6,447 nucleotides of DNA from Tannerella sp. (GTDB taxonomy: Bacteria > Bacteroidota > Bacteroidia > Bacteroidales > Tannerellaceae): NCBI GenBank assembly GCA_031268395.1, contig JAIRXI010000163.1, forward strand, positions 1 to 6,447, in the 5' to 3' direction. The notes beneath the pieces were generated by a model that saw nothing but the letters and a program-made list of their open reading frames with translations, was not told the origin of the DNA and ran no database searches. The stretch's first letter is position 1. Every line of letters starts with the position of its first letter. Made by a program: the position numbers and the translations under genes. Below, piece after piece: positions 1 to 6,156 of this stretch.

Positions 1-17
1 GTCACGCTTCGTGCCCC

Positions 18-60
18 GCAATAACCAGGTAGAGACGCAATTCATTGCGTCTTCCGCACA
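18..60. repeat. Degenerate copy of a palindromic intergenic repeat
   Basis: The core is an 8-bp perfect inverted repeat, AGACGCAA (33-40) and TTGCGTCT (45-52), with the 4-nt loop TTCA. It is preceded by AATAAC and GTAGAGACGC and followed by CTTCCGCACA. The same order (AATAAC, GTAGAGACGC, inverted arm, CTTCCGGACA) occurs at 6034-6086 in the same orientation, so the two are probably copies of one repeat family. Here the right arm is shortened and no longer ends in CTCTAC. Palindromes built on GTAGAGACGC are, to my knowledge, common in Bacteroidota intergenic DNA. The function is unknown. Confidence 0.65.
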
Positions 61-280
61 GGATCATACCGCATAAAGTTTAAAACAAGTATAAACCAAT
101 TTAAAACCAATACCGGAAACGACCTCCGCGCACAGGGAATGTCAGCAGGAAAACGTTCCACCCAAGGCGCTGTAAATAAATGATAGCATCCCCGTAAAGC
201 CGACAGGCGCAGAAGTTACCGGTACATGGTTGTTGCCGGACTTGCGTATGAAAACACAGGATGTAAAATCCGGCATGTGT

Positions 281-377
281 AACTGTTTTTGCCTTTCGCC
301 CTAAAGTGCAAACCATTTTTCCAACTGATTTTGCCTTTCGCACTGAGGTGCAAATCATTTTTCCAACTGATTTTGCC
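281..377. repeat. 42-bp tandem repeat, about 2.3 copies
   Basis: Unit 1 is 281-322, unit 2 is 323-364, and a partial third unit of 13 bp is 365-377. Each unit begins AACTG, carries TTTTGCC and TTTCGC, then GTGCAAA, and ends CATTTTTCC. Within a unit TTTGC and GCAAA are inverted. In unit 1 CTTT and AAAG extend the stem, and in unit 2 GCAC and GTGC form a tighter hairpin. Because 42 is divisible by 3, reading frames stay open through the repeat on both strands. On the - strand each unit encodes a version of AKSVGKMICTSVRK. Beyond 377 the sequence diverges. The role is unknown. Confidence 0.85.
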
Positions 378-523
378 CTCGTCTTCAAAAAAGGTTTCAT
401 TTGTTCTTCAGAAATAAAAACTTGCCATGACGAATATACACTGCTTGCATGGGAGGATAAAGTGCGACCATTTGGAATGTACCCATGCGGGACGGCGAAC
501 GGTATGAATCCGCAAAAAATACA

Positions 524-531
524 TATCTTTG
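524..531 (+). promoter_or_regulatory. Bacteroidota-type -7 promoter element for the metallophosphoesterase
   Basis: TATCTTTG matches the TAnnTTTG -7 consensus used by the Bacteroidota primary sigma factor. No clear -33 TTG element is visible at the usual distance upstream. Transcription from here would start near 536-540 and leave a 5' leader of about 45-50 nt before the ATG at 585. That supports the downstream ATG over the starts further up in the same open frame. Confidence 0.6.
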
Positions 532-584
532 CGACCATTCGGCGACGACTGGATTGTCCGCCGTTCAATCAAACGATAAAGTTC

Positions 585-1754
585 ATGAAGAGTAAAGTAC
601 GTATTGTGTTTTTTTTGGGACTGATTCCCCTGTGGGCGCTGGCCCAGGGCGTCAGGATAACGCACGGCCCCTATCTGCAGGCGGTGGGTGAAAATGAAGT
701 GACGCTTGTCTGGACAACGGACGGGGATGCCGTTTCGTGGGTGGAGTATGCACCGGGCGGCGACGACAGTTTCTACGCCGTGGAACATCCGTCCTGTTAC
801 CAGACCAGGGACGGGAACCGGGTGGTGGGCAAACTGCACAAAGTCACCATCCGGGGACTTGCCGCGGGGACGGAATATCGCTACCGGGCGTTCTCGAAGG
901 CGATACTCCAGTACGAGGGACAGACCAATGTCCTGTACGGGCATGTCGCTTCGACAAACGTGTATGGCCGTAAGCCGTTCCGCTTCCGGACGCTCGATAC
1001 CGGCCGGCCGGAAATCGCCTTCACGGTCGTCAACGACATACATGGCCGGATCGACGACCTGCGGGCATTGACGCGCAATGCCGTCTATGGCAGCGAAGAC
1101 CTGGTGCTGTTCAACGGCGACATGGTGAACGACATGAGAGACGAAACGGCGTTTTTCGCCAGCTTCATGGACGAAGCGGTCAGTCTGTTCGCTTCCGAAG
1201 TGCCCGTGTTTTATGCGCGGGGCAATCACGAGACGCGCGGCAAATTCAACGTGCACTTTTCCTCCTATTTCCCGACCTCGACGGGTAAACTGTATTATTC
1301 CTTCCGGCAGGGGCCGGTACATTTTATCGTGCTGGATGCGGGAGAAGACAAACCGGACAGCGACATTGAGTATTCCGGACTGTCGCAGTTCGACGCCTAC
1401 CGCAGTGAGCAGGCGGAATGGCTGGCAAAGGAGATTCGGAGCGAATCGTTCCGGACGGCCGGATACCGGCTGGTGATTGTGCATATTCCGCCGGATGCCG
1501 GCGGCTGGCACGGCGAACGGGAAGTGCAGGAAAAGTTCCTGCCGGCGCTGAACGGCGCCGGGATTACGGCCATGTTCTGCGGACATACACACCGCTACAG
1601 TTACCTGGAACCCGGTTCGCTGCACGATTTCCCCATCCTGATCAATGCTCCCAATACGGCGCTGGAAGTCAGGGCGAATGCAGCCGGGATGACCCTCACG
1701 CGAAAAGATACGGACGGCAGGGAACTGAATCGTTTCCATTATCCGGCAAAATAA
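585..1754 (+). CDS. Secreted calcineurin-like metallophosphoesterase with PAP-type N-terminal domain
   Basis: The predicted protein is 389 residues. Residues 1-20 form a signal peptide with likely cleavage after ALA20, so it is exported to the periplasm or beyond. Residues 22-136 resemble the fibronectin-III-like N-terminal domain of purple acid phosphatases, opening HGPYLQAVGENEVTLVW. The metallophosphoesterase fold follows, with all metal-binding motifs visible: D151-I-H153, G178-D179, GNHE 213-216, VxxH ending at H300, and GHTH 333-336. The expected activity is hydrolysis of a phosphomonoester or phosphodiester at a two-metal centre; the substrate cannot be told. The first motif is DxH and the residue after GDxx is N182, not the tyrosine that ligates iron in true purple acid phosphatases, so this is better called a general calcineurin-like phosphoesterase. 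The ATG at 585 was chosen because it begins the signal peptide and follows the -7 element at 524-531. The same frame is open upstream to 306, but that part crosses repeats. The next gene on this strand, mltG, begins 125 bp downstream. Confidence 0.93.
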   Translation: MKSKVRIVFFLGLIPLWALAQGVRITHGPYLQAVGENEVTLVWTTDGDAVSWVEYAPGGDDSFYAVEHPSCYQTRDGNRVVGKLHKVTIRGLAAGTEYRYRAFSKAILQYEGQTNVLYGHVASTNVYGRKPFRFRTLDTGRPEIAFTVVNDIHGRIDDLRALTRNAVYGSEDLVLFNGDMVNDMRDETAFFASFMDEAVSLFASEVPVFYARGNHETRGKFNVHFSSYFPTSTGKLYYSFRQGPVHFIVLDAGEDKPDSDIEYSGLSQFDAYRSEQAEWLAKEIRSESFRTAGYRLVIVHIPPDAGGWHGEREVQEKFLPALNGAGITAMFCGHTHRYSYLEPGSLHDFPILINAPNTALEVRANAAGMTLTRKDTDGRELNRFHYPAK

Positions 1755-1879
1755 ACGGATCGCCTTATGACCGTTTCAATCAAAGCCGTAAAAAGAACAG
1801 ACCGATAATAGAGGCTGGCAACGATACGTCCGGGTATTGGCGGTGAAAAAGGCACAAAAATCAGAATAAGAAAAGAGAC

Positions 1880-2920
1880 ATGCGCAGTAAATCAAAACTT
1901 GTTCGGGCCATAACGGTTGTCGTCGCGGTACTGTTCACGGCGCTGCTGGCCGTCGGCGCGACGGGTGCGTGGATGCTTTTTGCGCCGAATTTCATGCCCG
2001 AAAAGACATGTCGCATTTATATTTATCCTGAAAACGATTTCCGGTGGCTGTGCCGCCAACTGGAAGATTCGGCGCGCTGCCGGAACCTCGGAACCTTTAT
2101 CCGGCTGGCCGGGCTGCTGAACTATCCGGATCACATGTACACCGGATGTTATGCGGTGGAGCCGGGAATGAACAACCGCGACCTGCTGAACAGGCTGCGC
2201 CGGGGACACCAGGAGCGGGTGCGGATTACCTTCAACAGCATCCGCACGAAGGAAGATCTGGCCGAACGCCTGAGCGCCCAGCTGATGATGGATGGCGACG
2301 GGCTGGCCGGCCTGCTGGACGACGAAACCTTCTGCGATTCGATGGGTTTCACCCTGCAAACCGTCCCGGCCATGTTTATTCCCAATACGTATGAGGTCTA
2401 CTGGAATATTTCCCCCGTGAACCTGATGCGGCGCATGAAGCGCGAATACCTTGCCTTCTGGACGGAAACGCGCCGCGAGAGGGCCGAAAAGGCCGGTCTT
2501 TCGCCCGTCGAAGTGGCCACGCTGGCCTCGATCGTGGAGGAAGAATCGGCCGCCGTGGAGGAGTATCCGGTGATTGCCGGCCTCTATATCAACCGCCTGC
2601 ACCGGGGGATGCTGCTGCAGGCCGACCCGACGGTGAAGTATGCGGTCGGCGACTTCGGCCTGCGACGGGTGCTCAACTGGCATCGCGACGTGGAATCGCC
2701 CTACAACACCTACCTGCACGAAGGACTGCCCCCCGGCCCCATCCGGATCCCGTCCATCACAGCCATTGATGCGGTACTGAACTGCACGAAACACCACTAC
2801 CTGTACATGTGTGCAAAGGAAGACCTCTCCGGACGGCATCACTTTACGGCTTCGCTTGCCGAACACAACCGCCATGCCGCGCATTATCATGCGGCTCTCA
2901 ACCGGCTGGGAATCCGTTGA
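1880..2920 (+). CDS. mltG: Endolytic murein transglycosylase MltG
   Basis: The protein has 346 residues, a usual length for the MltG/YceG family. MltG is an inner-membrane lytic transglycosylase that cuts nascent peptidoglycan glycan strands internally, leaving 1,6-anhydro-muramic acid ends, and so limits strand length during growth. The sequence shows a short basic N-terminus, one membrane segment at about residues 9-33, then a periplasmic domain. The catalytic signature LASIVEEESA starts at L215 and places the catalytic glutamate at E220, equivalent to E218 of the E. coli enzyme. The family motifs LQADPTVKY (246-254) and SPYNTYLHEGLPPGPI (273-288) follow, and the C-terminal part with LAEHN is intact. 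There is no lipobox. The ATG at 1880 follows an A-rich leader without a Shine-Dalgarno sequence, as is normal in Bacteroidota. The 125-bp gap to the phosphatase holds no TAnnTTTG element, so read-through from upstream is plausible but unproven. Confidence 0.96.
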   Translation: MRSKSKLVRAITVVVAVLFTALLAVGATGAWMLFAPNFMPEKTCRIYIYPENDFRWLCRQLEDSARCRNLGTFIRLAGLLNYPDHMYTGCYAVEPGMNNRDLLNRLRRGHQERVRITFNSIRTKEDLAERLSAQLMMDGDGLAGLLDDETFCDSMGFTLQTVPAMFIPNTYEVYWNISPVNLMRRMKREYLAFWTETRRERAEKAGLSPVEVATLASIVEEESAAVEEYPVIAGLYINRLHRGMLLQADPTVKYAVGDFGLRRVLNWHRDVESPYNTYLHEGLPPGPIRIPSITAIDAVLNCTKHHYLYMCAKEDLSGRHHFTASLAEHNRHAAHYHAALNRLGIR

Positions 2921-3001
2921 TGCGGAGGGAGTACGGCCTTGCTGTGGCGGGCGCCTGTCTCGCCGCGGGTTGATGCAAAATACACATTGACTGTATGACT
3001 T

Positions 3002-3021
3002 CGCCCCTGTCCCGGCGTTTT
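3002..3021 (+). terminator. Weak candidate stem-loop terminator after mltG
   Basis: CGCC (3002-3005) can pair with GGCG (3014-3017) around an 8-nt loop, followed at once by TTTT (3018-3021) on the + strand. It lies 81 bp after the mltG stop and just before the end of the converging gene. The stem is only 4 bp, so this is tentative. A second unsupported hairpin in the same gap (2944-2949 with 2961-2966) has no T-run. Confidence 0.22.
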
Positions 3022-3025
3022 CCGT

Positions 3026-5665
3026 TCAAAACGAGAAGCGCAGGGCCATACGGAAACCGTTCCGACTGATGTCGGGATGGTCGAGGTGGCTCAGGCGGCG
3101 GTAGTAGTTCACCTGCAACATCCGGAAAATGTTTTCCAGTCCGACGCTAAATTCCATGTAGGGTTTTCCGGTCAGCGGATACGTGTCTTCGGGCAGGAGG
3201 AAGAGACGGTTGGAACGCGCCGGATCGTTGCGGGCGGAGAGGTCGCCGCAGATGGCGCTGAAGGAAACGACTTCGCGCACTTGCAGCAGGTTGACCAGGG
3301 GGATGCGGTTGAGTATCCACCCTTTCAGGTGGTAGACGGCGTCGAGCGAGACGTAGCGGTCGGACACAAATTCCAGCGCGTTCATCAGGTGAAACGCCTC
3401 CGGCTGGATGGTGATGGACTGGTTGGTGTTCGGCAGGGCCAGCAGGGGAAAAGGCGCCTGGTCCCAGACCTTCCCGGCCTTGAGGCTGGCGTCGATATGG
3501 CCGAAGGAGGAGAGCCAGATGCGTTTCGAAGCGCTGGCTTCCGTGTGGTTGTAGCGGTAGTCTCCAACGCCCGGGATGTGGATACCCGTCTGGTGGGAGA
3601 GCAGGAAGACCGGAGCGTTTTTCGACAGGTTGAAGACGGACGTTTTACCCGTGCGGCTGTTGAAAGCCCGCTCGCCTGGCGCATAGCGCAGCTGTAGACC
3701 CCACTCCGCCGTCTGCATGTGGCGGATGCGGGAATACTGATAGGGGGCGCTCTTGAGAATGTAGCGCAGGGCGCCTGCGGATTCGTTGTCCTGGTGTTGC
3801 AGCCAGGTCTTGACCGTCAGTCCGTTCAGCCATTCCTTTTCATACTGGAGGCGGTTTTTGCGCAGATAAGCCATCTTGTCGATCGTTTTGCCCACTTTCA
3901 CCGCCACAAACATGTTGTCCTTGCTGGTGAAGAGGAAGTCCTGCCCCGGCGTGTAGATGTCGTATTCGTGGGTGAAGCTGAGGTTGTTGACTGGCGTTTC
4001 CCGTTCGTGATAGTCCTTTTCGTTGAAACTGTACGTCGCCTGGGCGCGGTATTTCCACCGGCGGTCGTTCATCCCGTAAGCCGCATAGCCCCCCAGATAG
4101 ATGCGGGGATGGAAATGGGAAGTGGTATAGCCGCCGACACGCATCCGGAAGCCCTCAATCTCGTTGGAACTGAATGTCGTATTCATCGGGCCGAAGTCGA
4201 GTTTGTTTTCGTCGTGATTCCCGTCGACGGGTACAAAACCTGAAACCAGGATCTCCACGGTCTTGATAAAGACATTAAAGACGGGGACGCTGCGCAGTTG
4301 CGCCATAAGGTTGTCGACGGCGTTTTCCTTTTCCCTGACGGGGAAATGGCGGTGTCCGACCCAGAAGGTATCCGGCTGCTCCAGTTCACCCGCGGCGGTA
4401 TGCGCCTCGCCGGGCAGGCCGAATATGGAATCGCTTCCGGCAATCTCGCTGCGGTAGTTCCGGTAGCTTCTCAACTGGTGGGCATACAACTGCTGGCCGC
4501 CGCTGACAAAGTAGAAGACAACAAACATGTTGTCCCGCTCCGGCGCCCAGAGGCCATCCGGCATACGCTTGAAATCCTGTTCGATGCGGATATTCCGGAC
4601 ATAGTTCAGATTGATATGGTAGGGCACGGTCAGGTGGGCGCGCCTGACGGCATACGCCCCGTCCAGCGTGATGTAGAGATGCCCGGAAAAGCCGTAGCTC
4701 TGCGAATTGACGGGGACGAACGCCAGATCGACACACGGCTCCCCGCCCACGTCTGTGGTATCCATGATAAAATAGTGGTAGTAGGCAACACCCAGTGTGG
4801 ACGAGAGCGGACTGACGAAACTGTTGAGCAGGAAGGCAATGTCGTTGTCGAACACGTTGATCTCCTTCAGCATTTCGTTCAGGTTGGCCGAGAGAGTGCC
4901 GTATTCGTCCAGCGTCTTGTCCACGCCCGTCTGGCGTCTGGCCGTGAGTATCGTCTTCCGGGACTCCGGTTTTTTGCGGTAATAGACCTCCGAAAGTTCC
5001 TCGCGCAGGGAGAGCGTCAGGACGGGCCGTCCGTCGAACTCGGAACTGTCGAGGTAATTCTTGATAAACTTGAACCGGTTCAGCAGTTTGCTGCTTTCAA
5101 AGTCCACGTCGAACTTGTCCAGCGACAGCGCCAGTTTCCGGTAGCTTTCCGCCTGATACCCGTCCCGTTCGGTAATACGGTTGCTGTCCTTACGTGCGAT
5201 GACGTTTTTCACCAGTTCCACGGCTGGGTTGTTGCGCCGGCTGTAGCGTTCGCGCCGGGGCTTGACAACCAGTTCCGACAGCAGCACCGAAGCGGGAGCC
5301 AGCAGGACGTCGAGCGAATCGTTCCGTTCGCCGCGGCGGAGGATGACGTCTTTCGCGTCATAGCCCAGGAAGTGGAACGTGAGCGTGTCGAGGTTGCGGT
5401 CGTTCCGCAACTCGAACTGCCCGTCGTCGTCGCTCGTGGCGCCGAAGGTGGAGTGTTTGAAAAGAATGGAGACGTAGGGGAGCGTTTCGCCGGTGAGGGA
5501 GTCCCGGACAACACCCGATGCCGACGTGACGCGCTGAGCGTTCAGGATGCTGCCGGCAGACGCTGCCGTCAACAGAAAAACCAGCAGCAGCAGACGGCCC
5601 GTGCCCGGCCTCGCTGCCCAAAAAGTCTGCCCTGCATACGCTCTTGCGAAGTTGTTCCTGTCCAA
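3026..5665 (-). CDS. DUF5686-family outer-membrane protein with carboxypeptidase-regulatory-like domain
   Basis: The protein is about 879 residues from the start chosen here. A long signal peptide has its hydrophobic core (LLLLVFLL) near residues 25-32 and likely cleavage after A43. Residues about 51-122 form a carboxypeptidase-regulatory-like beta-sandwich (SGVVRDSLTGETLPYVSI, then SDDDGQFEL, then FHFLGYDA), as at the N-terminus of many Bacteroidota outer-membrane proteins. The stretch SELVVKPRRERYSRRNNPAV at 130-149 is typical of DUF5686 proteins, and the remaining ~730 residues match that large family. The C-terminal half has alternating, aromatic-rich strands and ends in FSF, a terminal phenylalanine typical of beta-barrels inserted by BAM. 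The function of DUF5686 proteins is not established; an envelope or transport role is an inference. The start is uncertain. The frame is open to a TTG at 5696-5698, but that codon lies inside the -7 element. The TTG at 5663-5665 is the next in-frame start, and there is no in-frame ATG before the signal peptide. The gene converges on mltG. Confidence 0.9.
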   Translation of the reverse strand: MDRNNFARAYAGQTFWAARPGTGRLLLLVFLLTAASAGSILNAQRVTSASGVVRDSLTGETLPYVSILFKHSTFGATSDDDGQFELRNDRNLDTLTFHFLGYDAKDVILRRGERNDSLDVLLAPASVLLSELVVKPRRERYSRRNNPAVELVKNVIARKDSNRITERDGYQAESYRKLALSLDKFDVDFESSKLLNRFKFIKNYLDSSEFDGRPVLTLSLREELSEVYYRKKPESRKTILTARRQTGVDKTLDEYGTLSANLNEMLKEINVFDNDIAFLLNSFVSPLSSTLGVAYYHYFIMDTTDVGGEPCVDLAFVPVNSQSYGFSGHLYITLDGAYAVRRAHLTVPYHINLNYVRNIRIEQDFKRMPDGLWAPERDNMFVVFYFVSGGQQLYAHQLRSYRNYRSEIAGSDSIFGLPGEAHTAAGELEQPDTFWVGHRHFPVREKENAVDNLMAQLRSVPVFNVFIKTVEILVSGFVPVDGNHDENKLDFGPMNTTFSSNEIEGFRMRVGGYTTSHFHPRIYLGGYAAYGMNDRRWKYRAQATYSFNEKDYHERETPVNNLSFTHEYDIYTPGQDFLFTSKDNMFVAVKVGKTIDKMAYLRKNRLQYEKEWLNGLTVKTWLQHQDNESAGALRYILKSAPYQYSRIRHMQTAEWGLQLRYAPGERAFNSRTGKTSVFNLSKNAPVFLLSHQTGIHIPGVGDYRYNHTEASASKRIWLSSFGHIDASLKAGKVWDQAPFPLLALPNTNQSITIQPEAFHLMNALEFVSDRYVSLDAVYHLKGWILNRIPLVNLLQVREVVSFSAICGDLSARNDPARSNRLFLLPEDTYPLTGKPYMEFSVGLENIFRMLQVNYYRRLSHLDHPDISRNGFRMALRFSF

Positions 5666-5695
5666 ATCCTGTTCCGAAATGATTAATACCGGGTA

Positions 5696-5703
5696 CAAAT
5701 GTA
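5696..5703 (-). promoter_or_regulatory. Bacteroidota-type -7 promoter element for the DUF5686 gene
   Basis: Read on the - strand this is TACATTTG, an exact match to TAnnTTTG. It lies inside a small inverted repeat, GTACA and TGTAC, at 5693-5704. No good -33 element is visible upstream. Transcription should start about 5-7 nt downstream, near 5690, so the most upstream TTG of the open frame would not be in the message. The leader would be about 25 nt to the TTG at 5665, or about 53 nt to the out-of-frame ATG at 5637. Confidence 0.6.
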
Positions 5704-5756
5704 CGGATTTTCCCGAAAATGACGTGTGCTGTCAGTCGGAAAGGGTACAAAGGCAC

Positions 5757-5835
5757 GCAGATGACGCAGATTATCCTGATTTGCGCAGATAAGGGCAGAA
5801 AAATCTGCGCAAATCCGCGTTATCTGCGTATCTGC
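5757..5835. repeat. Long imperfect inverted repeat (hairpin-forming)
   Basis: The inner arms are a perfect 13-bp pair: GATTTGCGCAGAT (5778-5790) and ATCTGCGCAAATC (5803-5815), with a 12-nt loop at 5791-5802. After a short mismatched stretch the arms pair again: ACGCAGAT (5764-5771 region, one mismatch) with ATCTGCGT (5822-5829), then GCAGAT (5757-5762) with ATCTGC (5830-5835) after one bulged G at 5763. CGCAGAT recurs inside each arm. Intergenic palindromes of this CGCAGAT type are, as far as I recall, widely dispersed in Bacteroidota genomes. This one lies about 50 bp upstream of the DUF5686 promoter and could act as a terminator for a message entering from outside, but no T-run follows. Confidence 0.8.
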
Positions 5836-5895
5836 AATGATCGCATGTACAGAGGGCAGGGCATGATCCCAACATATCCATTAGACGCTTCCGCA

Positions 5896-5916
5896 GTTGA
5901 AAGTAGAAAGTTGAAA
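5896..5916. repeat. Heptanucleotide tandem array, GTTGAAA type
   Basis: There are three adjacent 7-bp units: GTTGAAA (5896-5902), GTAGAAA (5903-5909) and GTTGAAA (5910-5916). The array lies just inside the left end of the MITE-like candidate. Short GTTGAAA-rich stretches are familiar in Bacteroidota intergenic DNA. No function is known. Confidence 0.75.
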
Positions 5917-5940
5917 ATCATAAATACACAATGCCCCCGT

Positions 5941-5961
5941 TCATCGTTCATCGCTCATCGT
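5941..5961. repeat. Heptanucleotide tandem array, TCATCGT type
   Basis: There are three adjacent 7-bp units: TCATCGT (5941-5947), TCATCGC (5948-5954) and TCATCGT (5955-5961). The array is 24 bp downstream of the GTTGAAA array and has the same unit length and copy number but an unrelated unit sequence. Confidence 0.75.
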
Positions 5962-6033
5962 TAATATGAGGACGGGTTGACGGGCGGATATTCCGTTTGC
6001 TGCCTGCCGGCAGTCTTCTCTTCCGGACATATT

Positions 6034-6086
6034 GGAATAACAGAGACGTAGAGACGCAGCGCGCTGCGTCTCTACTCTTCCGGACA
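6034..6086. repeat. Palindromic intergenic repeat with a perfect 28-bp core
   Basis: GTAGAGACGCAGCG (6048-6061) is followed without a gap by its exact reverse complement (6062-6075), forming a perfect 28-bp palindrome able to extrude as a cruciform or fold as RNA. Upstream is GAATAACAGAGAC and downstream CTCTTCCGGACA. The 12-mer CTCTTCCGGACA also occurs at 6018-6029, so direct copies flank the palindrome 57 bp apart. The shared AATAAC, core and CTTCCG-ACA order links this repeat to the degenerate copy at 18-60. It may resemble REP-type elements, but no REP-associated transposase is present in the window. Confidence 0.85.
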
Positions 6087-6156
6087 CGACACGAGAAGCG
6101 TCTAATCATGTCCGCATACAGCCGGAAAATCCCCGATTTTTCCCCGGAAGAGGCCC

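Larger units (their letters stand above)
1..584. other. Gene-free upstream region with repeats
   Basis: I see no convincing gene here. The region holds a palindromic repeat copy (18-60), a pair of similar AT-rich 13-mers 21 bp apart (79-91 and 100-112, both beginning TTTAAAAC), a 42-bp tandem repeat (281-377) and the promoter of the metallophosphoesterase (524-531). The phosphatase frame stays open back to 306, but that extension crosses the tandem repeat and the promoter and does not look like protein. On the - strand an open frame with an ATG at 398-400 runs to a stop at 101-103 (99 residues). It spans the 42-bp repeats and resembles no family I know, so I do not call it a gene. Confidence 0.6.
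5880..6106. mobile_element. Candidate MITE-like element with 12-bp terminal inverted repeats
   Basis: ATTAGACGCTTC (5880-5891) and GAAGCGTCTAAT (6095-6106) are perfect inverted copies bounding 227 bp. The bases just outside are CATATCC (5873-5879) on the left and CATGTCC (6107-6113) on the right, matching at 6 of 7 positions in direct orientation, as a target-site duplication would. No coding capacity is visible inside. The interior contains two heptamer arrays, the small palindrome CTGCCGGCAG (6004-6013) and a perfect 28-bp palindrome. No transposase is present, so if mobile it would depend on one elsewhere. The alternative is a chance pairing of repeats in a repeat-rich gap. Confidence 0.4.

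Noticed and set aside
101..568. A - strand open frame that could encode a small protein.
   Set aside because: It spans repeats, matches no family I know, has no -7 element with the full consensus upstream, and its openness through the array follows from a period divisible by 3. The 99-codon version starting at 400 is mentioned under findings only.
306..584. A 93-residue N-terminal extension of the metallophosphoesterase frame.
   Set aside because: It crosses the 42-bp tandem repeat and the -7 element at 524-531, and it would bury the obvious signal peptide that begins at 585.
408..1739. A long - strand open frame opposite the phosphatase gene.
   Set aside because: It is a shadow of the GC-rich + strand gene, whose product has a complete set of catalytic motifs. 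The antisense product looks like nothing known.
1892..2890. A long - strand open frame opposite mltG.
   Set aside because: The + strand encodes an intact MltG. The antisense frame is rich in His, Gln and Arg, as expected from a shadow.
2944..2966. A 6-bp stem (GTGGCG with CGCCGC, one G-U pair) as a terminator between mltG and the converging gene.
   Set aside because: The loop is 11 nt and no T-run follows on either strand, so there is no real support for termination here.
4298..5686. A 462-residue + strand open frame opposite the DUF5686 gene.
   Set aside because: The - strand protein has a signal peptide, recognisable domains and a barrel C-terminus. The + strand frame is a low-complexity shadow.
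5719..5964. A + strand open frame of 81 codons.
   Set aside because: It runs through the 5757-5835 inverted repeat and into the heptamer arrays, and it has no protein-like features.
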